64,000 nucleotides of DNA from an uncultured Tateyamaria sp. (GTDB taxonomy: Bacteria; Pseudomonadota; Alphaproteobacteria; Rhodobacterales; Rhodobacteraceae). Made by a program: the position numbers and the translations under genes. The notes beneath the pieces are model-generated. The model searched no databases. It was given only the letters and a program-made list of their open reading frames with translations, and was not told the DNA's origin. The stretch is from positions 124,001-188,000 of the forward strand of contig NZ_CANNES010000003.1 in the NCBI RefSeq assembly GCF_947503705.1. Direction: 5' to 3'. The first letter of the stretch is position 1, and the number at the start of each line of letters is the position of its first letter. Below are positions 26,860 through 35,073 of the stretch, piece by piece.

Positions 26860-28242
26860 TCAGAACTTTGACTGGATGCCGAGCGAGATGGTGGTCTCGC
26901 CGATCTCGAAGCGGTTCACATTTGACGACCGACGCCCCGTGCGCACCTGCACCGTGGGGGCAAAGCCCGCAAAATCGTAGTCGGCGAAAAAGAACGACAC
27001 ATCGCCATAAAGCGACTGATCCTCGCGTCCGCCCGCAACCGGGCTGACCAGCACATAGGTGTCGTAATCGGTATAGCCAAAGGTCACCCCGGTGGTGATC
27101 TTGACCGGCCCGACCTGCTTGCCAAAGGCATAGCTCGCCCTGACACTGGCCGTTCGGTAATCGGCATTGGTAAAGGCGCCGCTGACGTCCTGCACAGTCA
27201 GCCCGAGGTTCACCCTGTCACCGTTGTCGCGGCGGTGGCTGTAATGTGTGCCAAGCGTAAACACATCCACGTCGCGCAGCGAAGAGCGTGTCGAAAACCT
27301 TTTCTCGGCTGTGCCGGAGAAAGACAAACGGTCCGCTGGCGACAGGCGAATGCCGCGGCGCACCGACAATTTGCCAAAGTCATAGGACCGACTGCCGCCC
27401 GACCAACTTGCCCCGACCGCCCCGCTCAGCGTGACGGAATTTCCCTCTTTGCCCGCAGCGAACTGATGCTCCAGCCCCGCTTCGGCAAAGGTCGAGGCAA
27501 AGTCGCTGTTGCTGACAAAGGGGGCCGCCGCCTTGGCCGAGGCAGACAGATCAATCTGGCGCGTATAGATGCGCGCAGTGGCGTTGGTTTGCGAAGTCTT
27601 GTCGCGGGCCAGACGGTAGCGCAGCCGCGCATCGACCACGCCCACCACACCAGACAGTGCACGTGTCGCGCCGCCAAAAAGACCTTGGGTATAGGTGCCG
27701 TTGATCACCTCAAGCACGTTGTCAGTGCCGTTGTTCACATTGTCCGACGGGGCCACCGACACGGTCAGGTTAAAGCTCAGCGGGTTGGCGGCACGCACGT
27801 TCCGATAATCCGAGGCGAGCAGGTTCTTTTGCTTGTCAGTGTCGGCATGGGCGGCGGCGATGCGCAGCCAGGCTTGCGACAGGGTGGGGCGCTCTTGCTG
27901 GTAGGCGATGCTGGCTGCGGTGCGGGCCGCACCGAACTTGGCACCAGGGCTGTCACCATGGCGATAGGACAAGCGCACCGCGGCGCGGGCCAGTTTCGGG
28001 TTGTTCATGCGCGAATGGGCGGCGGCCAGAATGCCGTAGGCATAGGCATCCGTTTCGTCCGCCTGAACCAGACCCATGGCAATCTGGCGGGCCAGCTCAA
28101 AGTCGCCCGCATGCAGGGCCTGGCGCGCCAAAACCCGCGCCTGATCGAGCGAGATGGAGGCGCGTTCAGGCTGATCTTGGGTTTGTGGCACAGCCGCCGT
28201 CGCCCAAAGGGCCACGGCCACCGCAAGAGCCGCCCGGATCAT
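26860..28242 (-). CDS. Slam-like outer-membrane protein (TPR plus DUF560 barrel)
   Basis: A 460-residue exported protein. After a signal peptide (to about residue 19) residues 30-150 are helical TPR-like repeats (ARVLARQALHAGDFELARQI, AYAYGILAAAHSRMNNPKLA). From about residue 170 to the end it is a string of amphipathic beta strands ending in VRTGRRSSNVNRFEIGETTI plus SLGIQSKF with a terminal phenylalanine, as in outer-membrane barrels. The layout and the RxSSNxxxFE...SLG ending are those of surface lipoprotein assembly modulators (Slam, DUF560), which move lipoproteins to the cell surface. It follows a TbpB-like lipoprotein gene by 5 bases. An alternative is a generic TPR-porin. Confidence 0.72.
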   Translation of the reverse strand: MIRAALAVAVALWATAAVPQTQDQPERASISLDQARVLARQALHAGDFELARQIAMGLVQADETDAYAYGILAAAHSRMNNPKLARAAVRLSYRHGDSPGAKFGAARTAASIAYQQERPTLSQAWLRIAAAHADTDKQKNLLASDYRNVRAANPLSFNLTVSVAPSDNVNNGTDNVLEVINGTYTQGLFGGATRALSGVVGVVDARLRYRLARDKTSQTNATARIYTRQIDLSASAKAAAPFVSNSDFASTFAEAGLEHQFAAGKEGNSVTLSGAVGASWSGGSRSYDFGKLSVRRGIRLSPADRLSFSGTAEKRFSTRSSLRDVDVFTLGTHYSHRRDNGDRVNLGLTVQDVSGAFTNADYRTASVRASYAFGKQVGPVKITTGVTFGYTDYDTYVLVSPVAGGREDQSLYGDVSFFFADYDFAGFAPTVQVRTGRRSSNVNRFEIGETTISLGIQSKF

Positions 28243-28247
28243 GATGC

Positions 28248-29204
28248 TCAGGGTTGGACTGCGTTGACGCAGATCGGGTCAGTATTGCCCGCCACACACA
28301 GGTCCAGGACAAAGACGCCGTACTCGATCTCGTCGCCCAGGGCGTCCGAGAAATCTTCGATAAAGGTGCCGCCCGCCATGGCCGATCCATCCGTGCCGCC
28401 GATCACACCGGCAAAATCGCCAATGTCGACGCCCACGGGATCATCGGGTGCATCGGGGTTGGGATCGGTCGCGTCCACTTCGATGTTGCCGGTAAAGGTG
28501 CCATCGCCCGTCAACGTCCCGTCCACCAGAACGAGGTCGGCCAGATCGCCAAAGCCCGCGCCGAACACGGCCGTCCGGTCATAAATCTCGCCCTCGACCG
28601 ACATGTCGTTCAGGTCCACGTTCACAAACATCAGCCCGGTGATATAGGCGGTCTGGGTCGGGGTGTTCACATCCGGATCAATAGGCTGGGTGATGGGCAA
28701 CAGATCAGTAACCGGCCCCACGCCATTCAAACCAGCGGCATAGTTGCCATAATATGTCACGTCAAAGCGGCCCTCGGGCGCCGTGGGCGCGGTATAGGTG
28801 CCTGTGCGCTCAAAGAATGTCCCGCCAAAGAACTTGTTGAACTGCCCGCCCGTCATGACAACGCCCGCCTGCACGCCATCGCGACTGGCGACAAAGGCGG
28901 TGGCATGGCGACCCAGCGGATCGTTCTGGCCGGTAAAGGTGGTGTAACCGGGCGCAAAGGTGTTGCTGACAGCAGTATAGCTGTTGACCAGCGGCACACC
29001 ATCCTGGGTCAGGCCCGTCACGGTCAAGGTGTTGTCCGACGCGTTAAAGCTGATGCGTTCCAGATCGCCCAGGATGTTGGCGGGCACATCGCTCGTTGCT
29101 GTACCGCCGCCCGTCGTCGTGTCGCCGCCATCTGTAAAGGGGTTACCGTCTCCGCACGCCGCGACCCCAAGGGCCAGCGCGCACACTGCTGCCGTTCGTT
29201 TCAT
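28248..29204 (-). CDS. TbpB-like lipoprotein, probable Slam cargo
   Basis: A 318-residue lipoprotein (lipobox LGVAAC, lipidated C17) followed by a low-complexity GD/TT linker that could span the envelope. The mature protein is beta-rich. Near the C terminus, FAGVIGGTDGSAMAGGTFIE resembles the barrel-domain repeat (F-G-x-F-G-x-x-G-x-E-x-x-G) of transferrin-binding protein B and related surface lipoproteins. Two late cysteines (LCVAGN, ICVNA) may form a disulfide. It is the first gene of a pair with the Slam-like gene, read away from thyX; a -10-like TATAAT lies about 25 bases before the ATG. Ligand unknown; no TonB receptor is adjacent. Confidence 0.7.
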   Translation of the reverse strand: MKRTAAVCALALGVAACGDGNPFTDGGDTTTGGGTATSDVPANILGDLERISFNASDNTLTVTGLTQDGVPLVNSYTAVSNTFAPGYTTFTGQNDPLGRHATAFVASRDGVQAGVVMTGGQFNKFFGGTFFERTGTYTAPTAPEGRFDVTYYGNYAAGLNGVGPVTDLLPITQPIDPDVNTPTQTAYITGLMFVNVDLNDMSVEGEIYDRTAVFGAGFGDLADLVLVDGTLTGDGTFTGNIEVDATDPNPDAPDDPVGVDIGDFAGVIGGTDGSAMAGGTFIEDFSDALGDEIEYGVFVLDLCVAGNTDPICVNAVQP

Positions 29205-29414
29205 GCCTGAAAAACCTTTTGCGGTTTATTATATCTGCCTCATTGCGGTCCAGAGTCTGCCCCAATCGCTAAAAAGTCAACGAATTCCTGCACGTTGGAC
29301 GCGCGAGCGGCTGCGGGGCGTTGCCAAAAAACGACCTCTATATTGCGGTTCTCAGGGCGGCCTCCACCAGATAAGGTATAGGCCTGACAGATTCTGTGGA
29401 TAAGGACGCGCCCC

Positions 29415-30320
29415 ATGCCGCTCAGCCCCGACCAGCTTGCCGAAATCGACGCCCTGCGCGCCACGCCCCAGCCCACGCTGCGGGCGACCGTGCCGGGGAT
29501 GGAGGCGCATTTGTACCACGCCCGCCCCGTGCTCGATCACGGCTTTGTCCGGGTCATCGACTATATGGGCGATGACAGCGCGATCTGCCAGGCGGCGCGC
29601 GTGTCTTATGGCAAGGGCACCAAGTCGGTGCAAAACGACGAAGGGCTGATCCGCTATCTCATGCGCCACTGGCATTCGACCCCGTTCGAGATGTGCGAGA
29701 TCAAGCTGCACGTGAAACTGCCCGTCTTCGTGGCGCGCCAGTGGATCCGGCACCGAACGGCCAACGTCAACGAATACTCCGCCCGCTATTCGATCCTGGA
29801 TCGCGAGTTTTATATCCCCGAGCCGGATGCCCTGAACGCACAATCGGTGGTCAACAACCAGGGACGGGGCGATGTGCTGGAAGGGGCCGAGGCCGCCCGC
29901 GTCCTCGAAATCCTCAAATCCGACAGTACCCGTGCGTATGATCATTACCAGGAAATGATTTCACAAGACGACCAACAGGGGCTGGCCCGCGAATTGGCCC
30001 GGATGAACCTGCCCGCCAATGTCTATACCCAATGGTATTGGAAAGTGGACCTCCACAACCTCTTCCATTTCCTGCGCCTGCGCGCCGATGCCCACGCGCA
30101 ATATGAGATCAGGGTCTACGCCGACGCGATCTGCGAAATGGTCAAAGACTGGGTGCCCGCCGCCTACGGGGCGTTCGAGGATTACCGGCTCGGTGGCGCC
30201 ACGCTTTCCGCCACAGCCCTTGCGTGCATCGCCCGAATGCTAAAGGGTGAAGAGGTCACGCAGGAAAACTCCGGCATGTCCAAAGGGGAATGGCGGGAGT
30301 TTATGGGGGTGATTGGGTGA
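29415..30320 (+). CDS. thyX: flavin-dependent thymidylate synthase
   Basis: Makes dTMP from dUMP with methylene-tetrahydrofolate and FAD/NADPH, the alternative to ThyA. The ThyX motif [14 protein letters not shown] is intact (RHRTxxxNExSxRY), and [20 protein letters not shown] precedes it as usual. At 301 residues it is longer than the shortest ThyX proteins but normal for alphaproteobacteria. AAGGA lies 8 bases before the ATG. It is divergent from the Slam-cargo lipoprotein gene. No thyA was seen in this window. It ties into the folate pool that fhs and folD (47-50 kb) also serve. Confidence 0.95.
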   Translation: MPLSPDQLAEIDALRATPQPTLRATVPGMEAHLYHARPVLDHGFVRVIDYMGDDSAICQAARVSYGKGTKSVQNDEGLIRYLMRHWHSTPFEMCEIKLHVKLPVFVARQWIRHRTANVNEYSARYSILDREFYIPEPDALNAQSVVNNQGRGDVLEGAEAARVLEILKSDSTRAYDHYQEMISQDDQQGLARELARMNLPANVYTQWYWKVDLHNLFHFLRLRADAHAQYEIRVYADAICEMVKDWVPAAYGAFEDYRLGGATLSATALACIARMLKGEEVTQENSGMSKGEWREFMGVIG

Positions 30321-30379
30321 GCGCCATTGCTTTGGCATGCCGTTTTCGATTTTGACAGTAGTGCTTTGTTTGCATTCCC

Positions 30380-30901
30380 GTGATCAGCGTAAATGAAATG
30401 GAAATTGAAAAAACAGCTTATGAGGCCAGCTACGGTCAGTTGCGTGCACAAAAGGAAGACCTAAAAGCTTTCCGTGCTCAAGCGTCATTCTGTGCTGCGA
30501 TATCTGGATTGGTAGCTACTGCTTTCGCGACAATTTCAGCTGCAAACATGTTTACTGGGGAAGCAAAACACCAGTTCCTAAACATTTCGGTACATGAATG
30601 GTTGGTGTTGTCGACGTTTTCCTTGTCTATCTTGTTTGCGATTTTGGCGATTGTGGACTGGCGAACTGTGCGCTTTGATCTGGATCCAAAGACAGCGCTG
30701 CATTTTTCCGAATACTACGAAAATTACCCGGAAGATGGCTACCGATCCGCTGAAGCACAGTTGTACGCTTTGCTTGCTACAGAAGCAGACAGATTCTTCG
30801 ATGAAAACGAAGGTGTCATTAGCAGAATAAAAACCTACATATTCCTTTCATCAATTTTTGCGTTTGCACAAATCCCGGCATGGGTTATGCTGTCGATATA
30901 A
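30380..30901 (+). CDS. small membrane protein of unknown function
   Basis: A 173-residue protein of more AT-rich composition than its surroundings. It has a charged N-terminal helix (KTAYEASYGQLRAQKEDLKAF), two central membrane segments (about residues 33-55 and 70-92), a soluble charged section (FSEYYENYPEDGYRSAEAQ) and a final membrane segment (TYIFLSSIFAFAQIPAW). I do not recognise the family. GTG at 30380 or ATG at 30398 may be the start; neither has a clear ribosome site. Two tiny proline-rich genes follow on the same strand, 17 and 133 bases later, so the three may be a unit. Confidence 0.6.
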   Translation: MISVNEMEIEKTAYEASYGQLRAQKEDLKAFRAQASFCAAISGLVATAFATISAANMFTGEAKHQFLNISVHEWLVLSTFSLSILFAILAIVDWRTVRFDLDPKTALHFSEYYENYPEDGYRSAEAQLYALLATEADRFFDENEGVISRIKTYIFLSSIFAFAQIPAWVMLSI

Positions 30902-30917
30902 TAAGGGTTGCTGTACA

Positions 30918-31010
30918 ATGAGCGATGAGAAGAAACCTACCCCGCCGCCGCCTTCGTCGTCTAAGCCGACGTATCGCGAAGTCGAAAAGCAAGATGACAA
31001 CGGCAAGTAA
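30918..31010 (+). CDS. 30-residue Lys/Pro-rich miniprotein (first copy)
   Basis: ATG at 30918 to TAA at 31010. The peptide starts MSDEKKPTPPPPSSSKPT and ends DDNGK; it is hydrophilic, basic-acidic and proline-rich, probably disordered. AAGGG lies about 10 bases before the ATG. The similar neighbour at 31035-31142 (KKP...PPSSxKPT...NDNGK) shows it is under some constraint or a recent duplicate, which is the main reason to believe it is a gene. No family recognised. Confidence 0.55.
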   Translation: MSDEKKPTPPPPSSSKPTYREVEKQDDNGK

Positions 31011-31034
31011 GCCAAATCGATGGTAAGTTTGACT

Positions 31035-31142
31035 GTGTCTGGAAGCAAGAAGCCACCCGCTCCGGCTCCGAAGCCACCTTCTTCGGCTAAACCAACGACA
31101 CGCGGTCAAATGAACGACAACGGTAAGCCAACTAAAAAGTAG
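31035..31142 (+). CDS. Lys/Pro-rich miniprotein, paralogue of the preceding gene
   Basis: Starting with GTG at 31035 the peptide begins VSGSKKPPAPAPKPPSSAKP and ends NDNGKPTKK, 35 residues. Aligned with the preceding 30-residue peptide it shares KKP, a proline run, SSxKPT and DNGK, in the same order and spacing, so the two are tandem duplicates. ATG at 31020 in the same frame would add five residues not shared with the paralogue, so I prefer the GTG; GGTAAG lies about 7 bases before it. Probably disordered and cytosolic; function unknown. Confidence 0.5.
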   Translation: MSGSKKPPAPAPKPPSSAKPTTRGQMNDNGKPTKK

Positions 31143-31236
31143 GGCATAGATCACGTTGTCAGCTCACTAAAATCAGGTTGTCTCAAAATTGCGCACTGAA
31201 TTAACCTTTAGTTTTGCGTGTTCCGCACGGTAAACA

Positions 31237-31396
31237 CCAAAACGTACAGAACTCCCCCAAAAATGTAGCTTTCTCAAAAGTCCTCTCGAATCGCTCCAAA
31301 TCCACGGCTCCGAAAACGCACATTCCCCTGCCCAAACTGTACATTTCTCCCCAAATCGCCAGCCAAACCCCAAGGCCCAGCCGCCCAAATCCACCG
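31237..31396 (-). repeat. iteron-like array of degenerate CCAAAA-N-GTACA units
   Basis: Units beginning CC(A/C)AAA occur at 31237, 31257, 31296, 31310, 31332, 31351, 31363 and 31384, roughly every 12-22 bases (often about 20). Four of them continue as (C/T)GTACA-like: CGTACAG, TGTAGC, CGCACA, TGTACA. The stretch lies between two convergent genes, so it is not an ordinary promoter. A 73-residue minus-strand frame crosses it but looks like chance. Confidence 0.4.
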
Positions 31397-31422
31397 GTTA
31401 ACACAGCGTTCGGTGACCCCAA

Positions 31423-31671
31423 TCACCGGACAAACCGCTGGCTCCGTTCCCGCAATTGTGTGACCAGAACGGGGTTCTCATCTTCCCATTCCTTAAACTC
31501 CAGGTACCCCAAACGGTGGCTCTGCGGCCCTGTCTCACCGTCTGCAAAGTGGCGTTTGACTTCGGCGTAATACCCCATGCAGGTTTCCCATTCCGGGGGC
31601 GTCAAATGCCGTTCTGCCGCCGCGATGTCGCAGGCGTAATAGAGCACAAGCACACGCAAAATTTCTGTCAT
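31423..31671 (-). CDS. small conserved-looking hypothetical protein
   Basis: An 82-residue soluble, mostly helical protein with many aromatic and charged residues (TPPEWETCMGYYAEVKRHF) and no signal peptide, membrane segment or known motif. GGAGG lies 6 bases before the ATG at 31671, a good start. I do not recognise a family, though the composition and codon use match the host genes rather than the AT-rich patch before it. It is convergent with the miniprotein genes and divergent from the exported cysteine-rich protein gene. Confidence 0.6.
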   Translation of the reverse strand: MTEILRVLVLYYACDIAAAERHLTPPEWETCMGYYAEVKRHFADGETGPQSHRLGYLEFKEWEDENPVLVTQLRERSQRFVR

Positions 31672-31840
31672 GACATCCTCCGATCCGTCTGAATTGTCCT
31701 CAGCCTAGACACAATCAGGAAAATTTTAGGTAAATCATGCGTGCGTTGGTGTGAGTGGGCAAAAAATCTGGACTTATCAGCGCCTCAGAGGCAGGGTGTG
31801 CCCATAGATTTCGTGGTGAGTTCACAAAACGAGGGAAGAT

Positions 31841-32128
31841 ATGCGGTTTACACAGGTTCTGATGGCATCAGCCGCGATGACGCTGATGGGGGCCGTTTCG
31901 GCCATGGCAGACACGCCCAAGATTTATCCGGTGCACAGCAAACACAACTATTGCCCCGCCGGCCTGCAGCCGGTGTCGATGTCAGGCGTGATCTGCTGCG
32001 GCAGGCCAAACCAGTCCATGACCTATCAACAGGCCCTGGCGCACCCCGTCGCCAAAAAGCGCGTGCACTACGTGCGCCGCTCCAGCTCCAGCTGCCCTGT
32101 GGGCACCAAGGGCTGCACCTACGACTGA
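31841..32128 (+). CDS. small exported cysteine-rich protein
   Basis: A 95-residue protein with a signal peptide (about residues 1-23, ending AMA). The mature part has five cysteines (YCPAG, ICCGR, SCPVG, GCTYD) and a basic stretch (KKRVHYVRR). No family is recognised; it may be a small periplasmic, disulfide-linked protein. GAGGGAAG lies just before the ATG at 31841. It is convergent with the cold-shock gene. Confidence 0.6.
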   Translation: MRFTQVLMASAAMTLMGAVSAMADTPKIYPVHSKHNYCPAGLQPVSMSGVICCGRPNQSMTYQQALAHPVAKKRVHYVRRSSSSCPVGTKGCTYD

Positions 32129-32177
32129 CCTGATCCGCGGCGCGCCAACACCCGTGCCGCGCCTGATCTTGCAGCGT

Positions 32178-32384
32178 TTACAAGGGTTTGAGGTCGCCAG
32201 CCATTTGGCGGCCGTCGCGTCCTTCAAGCAGCTCGAACCCAACCTTCTGGTTGTCTGCAAGCCCGCTCAGTCCTGACCGCTCCACCGCTGAGATGTGAAC
32301 AAATACGTCCTTGCCGCCGTCATCGGGCGCAATGAATCCGTAGCCTTTTGTGGTGTTGAACCACTTCACGGTGCCAGTTGGCAT
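32178..32384 (-). CDS. cspA: cold-shock domain protein
   Basis: A 68-residue single-domain CspA-family RNA/DNA chaperone. RNP1 KGYGFI lies at 13-18 and RNP2 DVFVH at 26-30, with GTVKWFN at the N terminus. AGGAGG lies about 8 bases before the ATG at 32384; extending the frame upstream to 32525 would add non-homologous residues, so that stretch is better read as a long 5' leader, which is common for cold-shock mRNAs and may fold as a thermosensor. No other cold-shock gene is in the window. Confidence 0.93.
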   Translation of the reverse strand: MPTGTVKWFNTTKGYGFIAPDDGGKDVFVHISAVERSGLSGLADNQKVGFELLEGRDGRQMAGDLKPL

Positions 32385-32571
32385 GTCCGTGCCTCCTTTT
32401 GCCTTGTCGTCTTGCCCCGCAAGCGAAGCATGGTGGCGGATGAGGCTCTGCGCGCTGCGCAATTCCTTAACCACTCCTTCAGAGATTGCCTCTGAGGGCC
32501 AAAATTCAAGGGATTTGGGGTGCATTCCGGCCTAAGTGATGCTTAATTCAACGCAAATGTGAGGTAAGGCC

Positions 32572-32889
32572 ATGGAAATATACGGTTTAAAAACATGCGA
32601 CACCTGCCGCAAGGCGATCAAGGCGTTGCCGGATGCCACCTTTGTTGATGTTCGTGCTCAAGGGGTGCCTGCGGACGTGATGGCGCGCGCCCATGCGGCT
32701 TTTGGCGCGGCCCTGGTCAACACCCGCTCGACCACATGGCGGGGGCTGGACGCGGCAGAGCGGGCGGCAGACGCCGCCCAACTCCTGGCCGATCACCCGA
32801 CTTTGATGAAACGCCCGCTGATCGTCGATGGCGATCAGCTTTATCTGGGCTGGACGAAAGACGTCCAAGCCGCCCTAGGCGCGGCGTAG
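32572..32889 (+). CDS. ArsC/Spx-family thioredoxin-fold protein
   Basis: A 105-residue protein of the ArsC/YffB group. C9 and C12 lie in KTCDTCRKA; the family uses the first cysteine for arsenate reduction or, in YffB/Spx-like members, for other redox roles. The cis-proline region MKRPLIVDG near residue 80 fits the fold. The arginine triad of true arsenate reductases is not obvious, and no ars genes are nearby, so the function may not be arsenate reduction. It overlaps the convergent DoxX gene end by 15 bases. Confidence 0.85.
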   Translation: MEIYGLKTCDTCRKAIKALPDATFVDVRAQGVPADVMARAHAAFGAALVNTRSTTWRGLDAAERAADAAQLLADHPTLMKRPLIVDGDQLYLGWTKDVQAALGAA

Positions 32890-33420
32890 CGCCCGGTCAA
32901 AAGACAGCGGTCCGGCACCCTTAACCACCAGAACCAAAAGCAAAAATATCCAGAGTGACCGCTGGTCCATGATCAGGCTGCCTGACGGCGCATCAAACCA
33001 GCCGCCCAATACCAGCGCGTCGTCCCATTTGTTGTGCCCATAAAGGTCGGTCAGCGACTGGACCACGATAAAACCGATCATGCCAAGGGCCGACAAGCGG
33101 GTCAGCAGCCCGATGATGATCAGAGCAGGCAGGATGAACTCGGCCCAGGTGCCCAGCGTTACAACCGCCCAATGAAAGACCGAAAGCGCCTCGACGTCAT
33201 AGCCCACGGCCTCCATCGCTTTTGGGAAAATCTGAGCATAGGCACCCAGCGACGGCGTCCAGAGCCCGGAAAACCCATCGCCGAGTTTGGTCAGGCCAGA
33301 GACCCAGAAATAAGCGGCCAGAACGGAGGCAAAGAGGAAACGGGCCAGCGTTGGCAATATCCAATCAACCCGCTCCAGCGGGTCAAAAACGGCGGCGTGC
33401 AAGCGAGACAGGGCAGTCAT
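32875..33420 (-). CDS. DoxX-family membrane protein of the bufferin operon
   Basis: A 181-residue inner-membrane protein with four to five hydrophobic helices (about 22-42, 80-105, 110-130, 155-172). DoxX proteins are quinone- or thiol-linked membrane oxidoreductase parts; in bufferin operons a DoxX gene often comes last. Here it starts 3 bases after bufC and is the fourth gene of bufA-bufB-bufC-doxX, so its expression is linked to metallophore production. A role in electron supply or redox partner for the modified precursor is a guess. The C terminus overlaps the ArsC-like gene in convergent orientation. Confidence 0.85.
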   Translation of the reverse strand: MTALSRLHAAVFDPLERVDWILPTLARFLFASVLAAYFWVSGLTKLGDGFSGLWTPSLGAYAQIFPKAMEAVGYDVEALSVFHWAVVTLGTWAEFILPALIIIGLLTRLSALGMIGFIVVQSLTDLYGHNKWDDALVLGGWFDAPSGSLIMDQRSLWIFLLLVLVVKGAGPLSFDRALRRA

Positions 33421-33423
33421 AAG

Positions 33424-34182
33424 TCAGTCCTTTGGGGTGTTGAGGTGGGTCAATGCGCCCTGCTGCACCAGCAATGTCAGCAGAGGCGAAAGGTCAAAAT
33501 CGGGTGCGCGGGCGACGGCTGCGTCTTGTGCCGCCTCGATGGCGTCGCCATTCAGGATCGCACTGATCCACGCGGTTTCTGCGGGGTCCAGCGGGTGCGG
33601 GATTGGGTCGAACTCGGGCCGTGTGATCAGCACGGATTGTGCTTCGGCACGCGGCTTTGGCGCGCTTTCTTCCATGTTGAACCGCCAGATGTCATAAAGC
33701 GGCCAATCCGAGCGGATCAGGTGCATCGTGGGGGCAAACGTGAGCGTCGCGGCCAGCAGTGCCTCGGGTTGCACAGCGCCAAAGGCATCAGCGGGAAGCG
33801 GTGTGGTATCGGCTGCGTGATAAGAGGCGCGCATTGCGACCTCCAACCGGGCCACGTCTGCGAGGTATCCGATATGCTGCAACGGTTGAAAGGCCGCCAA
33901 AAAGGCAGGCATTTCAGCTCCGTAGTGCATCATCAGGGGTGTGCTCGGTGGGTGCGCGCGCGCAAAAGTCGGGGCAAGCTGATCAAAATTCTTATCGCCC
34001 AGCAATTTGCGCAGCACCGGAAAACTGGCCTTGAGCGCATCGACCAATGCCACTGTCACATTGTTGCGGTAGACGGCAAAACGCTTGGTGATCGGTTTGC
34101 CTTGCCCGATGGTCAGGCCGTTTGGCACGGGTTGCGCCGGGTCCAGCAATGCCGTGCGAAATTCGGATTGGCCACTGTGCAT
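33424..34182 (-). CDS. bufC: BufC/HvfC-type DUF2063 protein
   Basis: A 252-residue protein of the DUF2063 family (annotated as putative DNA-binding, but better known as the partner of DUF692 MNIO enzymes). The N-terminal segment FAVYRNNVTVALVDALKASFPVLRKLLG is the family signature. HvfC/BufC is thought to bind the precursor leader and present it to the enzyme. It begins 5 bases after bufB and ends 3 before doxX, in the canonical operon order. No catalytic residues are expected. Cytosolic by sequence. Confidence 0.88.
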   Translation of the reverse strand: MHSGQSEFRTALLDPAQPVPNGLTIGQGKPITKRFAVYRNNVTVALVDALKASFPVLRKLLGDKNFDQLAPTFARAHPPSTPLMMHYGAEMPAFLAAFQPLQHIGYLADVARLEVAMRASYHAADTTPLPADAFGAVQPEALLAATLTFAPTMHLIRSDWPLYDIWRFNMEESAPKPRAEAQSVLITRPEFDPIPHPLDPAETAWISAILNGDAIEAAQDAAVARAPDFDLSPLLTLLVQQGALTHLNTPKD

Positions 34183-34187
34183 CTGAT

Positions 34188-35048
34188 CTAGCGGTCGGCC
34201 AGCGCGGCCAAGGCTTGCTCGGCTCGCCCTGCCTCATCGCGCAAGCTGGGCCAATCGGGCACATCATTGTCCCATTCAACCAAAAGCGGCGTCGGGCCAG
34301 TAAGGTGCAAGGCGTAATCTAACAGGGTCCAGACAGGGTCGGCCACGGCGCGCCCGTGGCTGTCAATCAATAGCAGGGCACCGTCATCGTCCTGATCTTC
34401 GTCATGGCCACCCACATGGATTTCACCAACGGCATCGGTTGGATAGGCGTCCAGATATCCGGTCGCGGTATAGCCAAGATTGGTGGCCGAGATGAATACG
34501 TTGTTTACGTCCAGCAACAGGCCACAGCCCGTGCGACGCACCAATTCGCTCAGGAAATCGGTCTCGGACCAAGTGCTTTCGGCAAAGGCGAGATAGCTGG
34601 ACGGGTTTTCCAGCAGCATTTGACGGCCCAAGGTGTTTTGCACTTGATCAATGTGCTCCGCCACGCGGGTCAGCGTCGCATTTGTATAGGGCAGGGGCAG
34701 CAGATCATCGAGAAACTCGGCCCCGTGAGTGGACCACGCCAGATGTTCGGAAAAGCTGGCAGGTTGCAGCCAGTCAACCAAAGTCTTGAGCCGCGCCAAA
34801 TGATCTGCATCCAGTGCGCCTTCGCCCCCGATGGACAGGCCAACGCCGTGGACCGATATGGCAAAATCGTCCCGCAGCGCGCGCAGTTGCGCATGCGGTC
34901 GACCGCCATCGCCCATATAGTTCTCTGCATGCACTTCTAGCCATTTGACGGGGCCTGGGTCTGCGCGCAACGCACTGAAATGTTGGGATTTATATCCGAC
35001 GCCCGGGGCGGCAGGCAGGCGGGGCGGGTGTCGCGTCGCGTCCAGCAT
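34188..35048 (-). CDS. bufB: BufB, MNIO (DUF692) multinuclear iron oxidase for bufferin maturation
   Basis: A 286-residue TIM-barrel enzyme that, with BufC, uses an iron cluster and oxygen to modify cysteines of the BufA precursor into heterocycles. The metal-binding residues are all in place: E38/H40/E42-N43, H67, E101-H102, E147-N148, D180-N182-N183, H211 and H215 in EIHVGGH, D229-x-H231 and E258. GGAGGA lies 7 bases before the ATG at 35048. It follows the precursor gene by 68 bases, with a hairpin between, and runs into bufC. Cytosolic by sequence. Related MNIO enzymes act on other precursors, but the DUF2282 neighbour makes the bufferin call strong. Confidence 0.92.
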   Translation of the reverse strand: MLDATRHPPRLPAAPGVGYKSQHFSALRADPGPVKWLEVHAENYMGDGGRPHAQLRALRDDFAISVHGVGLSIGGEGALDADHLARLKTLVDWLQPASFSEHLAWSTHGAEFLDDLLPLPYTNATLTRVAEHIDQVQNTLGRQMLLENPSSYLAFAESTWSETDFLSELVRRTGCGLLLDVNNVFISATNLGYTATGYLDAYPTDAVGEIHVGGHDEDQDDDGALLLIDSHGRAVADPVWTLLDYALHLTGPTPLLVEWDNDVPDWPSLRDEAGRAEQALAALADR

Positions 35049-35073
35049 TGCATGTCCTCCGGGGTGGTTGGTA

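Noticed and set aside
27235-28584. 449-codon plus-strand frame
   Set aside because: Antisense to the Slam-like gene and the end of its lipoprotein partner; both minus-strand products have signal peptides and family features, the plus-strand one has none.
31201-31422. 73-codon minus-strand frame in the iteron-like region
   Set aside because: No ribosome site, a composition of W/G/F without any domain, and overlap with another chance frame of equal length; better explained by the repeated T/G-rich units.
32572-32889. arsenate resistance gene
   Set aside because: The protein has the ArsC fold and CxxC, but no ars operon or arsenite exporter is adjacent and the arginine set of true reductases is not evident, so only the family is named.
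33424-34182. DNA-binding regulator of the bufferin operon
   Set aside because: The DUF2063 label 'putative DNA-binding' is misleading; its position directly after the MNIO gene fits the precursor-recognition partner.
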